Below, piece by piece: positions 6,309 to 7,954 of a DNA stretch of 7,954 nucleotides. The first letter of the stretch is position 1. Each line of letters begins with the position of its first letter. A model generated the notes under the pieces. It was not told the origin of the DNA, searched no databases, and saw nothing but the letters and a program-made list of their open reading frames with translations. Made by a program: the position numbers and the translations under genes. The DNA is from Planctomycetaceae bacterium (GTDB lineage: Bacteria > Planctomycetota > Planctomycetia > Planctomycetales > Planctomycetaceae), in NCBI GenBank assembly GCA_020426125.1, contig JAGQQQ010000107.1, forward strand, positions 1 to 7,954, in the 5' to 3' direction.

Positions 6309-7877
6309 TCAATTCGATAACGGTCGTACCGGGGGAAGGTGGTCGACCATCTTGGCGCCCGTTCGCCGCAGTTCGGCCAACAGGGCTTCGCGGAACTCTT
6401 TCACGGTCCCATGGTGTGACCGGTTCATTGCGAGGTTGTTGAGTTCTTCGGGATCCGCTTCGAGGTCGTACAGTTCTTCGATCTCATCTTGAATGAGCGT
6501 GCGAATGTACTTGTACTTCCCCTGTCTCAGCGAGATCCACCAGGGGATCCCCCCTAGGTAGAGCGACTCACGTTCGGTGGGGATATCGGCGGTGTCGTCG
6601 CCATATTTTCGAGCGGTTAGTGTTGTGAGAACGGGATGTCCCCACTTCGCGGAGGGATCTGTCAGTAACGGCATCAAACTGTGGCCGTGCATCTTCCAGG
6701 GGAGTTCGATCCCCGCGAGATCAAAGAACGTCGGAACGAGATCAACCCCCGAGACAGGACTCGGGCAAACGGCGCCCGTGGGAAACTTTTTTGGCCAGGA
6801 GACGATCAATGGCGAGCGAATCGTGGCATCGTAGGGGGCGAGTTTGTGGTGGAACCCATGTTGCCCCCAGGCGAAACCCTGATCCGATGTGAAGACGACG
6901 ACCGTGTTCTCCAACTGCCCAGTCTCCTTTAACGTCTTCATCAACCGTCCGACGCCGTCATCAATGGCCAGCACACTTTGATGGTATTGCCGCACCCAGT
7001 CATGCAGTGTGTTGCCATGCACGCCGGTGGTGCCGCGAATGGTGTCCATGTCGATCCGCCCTCCAGCGAGCACGGGTTGTCCGGAACCATCGGGATCGAG
7101 GACCCAGCGGTTCATCTTCGCGGCGTACTCCGGCTTGCCGGGCCGGGTCGGATAAATGTCAGACGGGACTGGAACCTCGATCTCGGGATAGGCGTCCATA
7201 TGCCGGTCGGCTGGCGTGAAGGGGCCGTGCACCGCCCCGTAGCAGAGCCAGAGGTACCATGGCTTCTCGGCGTCCCGGTGTTCACCCCGAAGGAACTCCT
7301 CCGCCCAGTTCGTGTAGTTGTCTGTCGTGTACCCCGGCGTCATCACTGGTTCTCCGCCGTTTGTTTCGATCAACTGGTCATAGAAGTAGTTGCCGGCGTT
7401 GTCGGGGTAACGCGGGCGATTCCAGACCTTCTGATAGTCCCAATCGCGTCCGAAGCCCGTGTCGGTGCCAGTGTGCCACTTTCCGATCTGGGCGGTCGTA
7501 TAGCCCTGTTTGCGGAAGACACTCGGCCAGAAGGGGCATTTCTCGGGGTCATACTCGCTGCCGGGGTACTCGCCTTCCATCCGCATCGACTGAACACCAT
7601 ATGGATGATGCCCGGTGAGCAAGGCCGCCCGCGAAGGCATGCACCACGTCCCGATATACGCGGAGGCGAAGCGAACGCCGTTCTTCGCGAGGTGATCGAT
7701 GTTCGGGGTCTTTACCCAATCGTAGGCTTCGGGATAACAACCGATCGTGCGATGCGAGTGGTCGTCCGTGTAGATCAACAGAATGTTGGGACGGTCGGCT
7801 CCGTTGCTGGTCGCGGAGAACATCGAACAGAGCAGTATTGTGAACAGAGAAAAGAACGGTGCGAGCGGGCGCAGCAT
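6309..7877 (-). CDS. Secreted type I (formylglycine-dependent) sulfatase
   Basis: The 522-residue product belongs to the alkaline-phosphatase superfamily sulfatases, which hydrolyse sulfate esters with a formylglycine made from an active-site cysteine. A signal peptide (MLRPLAPFFSLFTILLCSMF, cleavage near residue 27, NGA before DRP) sends it to the periplasm or outside. The mature protein starts with RPNILLIYTDDH, giving metal ligands D38 and D39. CMPSR at 79-83 is the maturation motif, with C79 the formylglycine site and R83 its partner. K133 and H135 (GKWHTG), H217 (VHGPF), D332 and Q333 (TSDQG) and K345 complete the expected catalytic set. The C-terminal part has the usual ELYDLEADPEELNNLA segment. 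Length is typical. The ATG at 7877 is chosen over the in-frame TTG at 7895 because it puts the signal peptide at the N-terminus. Planctomycetes use many such enzymes on algal sulfated polysaccharides; the specific substrate cannot be read here. The M50/HlyD gene follows on the same strand, so they may be co-transcribed. Confidence 0.94.
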   Translation of the reverse strand: MLRPLAPFFSLFTILLCSMFSATSNGADRPNILLIYTDDHSHRTIGCYPEAYDWVKTPNIDHLAKNGVRFASAYIGTWCMPSRAALLTGHHPYGVQSMRMEGEYPGSEYDPEKCPFWPSVFRKQGYTTAQIGKWHTGTDTGFGRDWDYQKVWNRPRYPDNAGNYFYDQLIETNGGEPVMTPGYTTDNYTNWAEEFLRGEHRDAEKPWYLWLCYGAVHGPFTPADRHMDAYPEIEVPVPSDIYPTRPGKPEYAAKMNRWVLDPDGSGQPVLAGGRIDMDTIRGTTGVHGNTLHDWVRQYHQSVLAIDDGVGRLMKTLKETGQLENTVVVFTSDQGFAWGQHGFHHKLAPYDATIRSPLIVSWPKKFPTGAVCPSPVSGVDLVPTFFDLAGIELPWKMHGHSLMPLLTDPSAKWGHPVLTTLTARKYGDDTADIPTERESLYLGGIPWWISLRQGKYKYIRTLIQDEIEELYDLEADPEELNNLAMNRSHHGTVKEFREALLAELRRTGAKMVDHLPPVRPLSN

Positions 7878-7921
7878 CAACGAAGTCTCTTTCAAAATCG
7901 AAGTGTTCTCAATGATGTGAA

Positions 7922-7954
7922 CTTTGGAGTGCGGCGACTCGTCGCCGCTTTGGA
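7922..7954 (+). repeat. REP-like palindromic unit, copy 3 (at the window edge)
   Basis: Thirty bases (7922-7951) align with 3803-3832 with only two differences, and those are the two sides of one base pair in the stem: T-A in copy 1 is C-G here. The stem GCGGCGA with TCGCCGC closes on CTCG. It begins 45 bases upstream of the sulfatase start codon. Any inverted partner would lie beyond the window. Confidence 0.8.

Noticed and set aside
6309..6311. Frameshift or truncation at the end of the sulfatase
   Set aside because: The C-terminal segment is complete in one frame with the usual family ending and a normal length, so there is no sign of breakage.

Overview
This window looks like chromosome from a planctomycete. 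No 16S or other phylogenetic marker is present, so the assignment is inferred. It rests on three things: the gene types (a secreted formylglycine sulfatase, a bacterial LCCL-domain lipoprotein and a PqqD-like/M50/HlyD fusion), a fairly GC-rich composition, and starts that mostly lack Shine-Dalgarno sites and use GTG or TTG as possible alternatives. Coding density is high and there are no tRNAs, rRNAs, CRISPR arrays, transposases or phage genes. No gap between genes exceeds about 230 bases.

Left part (1-3789). The first 118 bases hold the 5' end of a leftward gene for a secreted protein, with a strong ribosome binding site. A divergent intergenic region follows, with a small inverted repeat overlapping a candidate promoter. 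Two rightward genes come next. The first (349-1878) encodes a lipoprotein with two further membrane helices, an LCCL domain and two C-terminal Tudor/SH3-like repeats. The second (2035-3789) encodes a TolC-family outer-membrane channel that is itself a lipoprotein. A hairpin with two competing folds lies between them.

Middle (3790-3993). The gap between two convergent genes holds a compact palindromic structure. It is a pair of inverted REP-like hairpins with conserved flanks, conserved CTCG loops and covarying stems, with a third hairpin between them. A third copy of the REP-like unit lies at the right end of the window. This is the clearest signal here that ordinary gene annotation would miss.

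Right part (3994-7877). Two leftward genes may form a transcription unit: a secreted type I sulfatase (6309-7877) and, 92 bases downstream of it, a 740-residue membrane protein (3994-6216). The latter joins a PqqD-like winged-helix domain, an intramembrane M50 metalloprotease core with intact HELGH and NGNP...DG motifs, and a HlyD-type periplasmic adaptor domain.

How the genes may work together: an adaptor domain and a TolC channel side by side suggest one envelope-spanning export route, with the M50 part as the inner-membrane component. No ABC or RND pump, radical SAM enzyme or peptide precursor is visible here, so the substrate is unknown. The LCCL lipoprotein and the sulfatase act in the periplasm or outside the cell, and no direct link to the export proteins can be shown from sequence.
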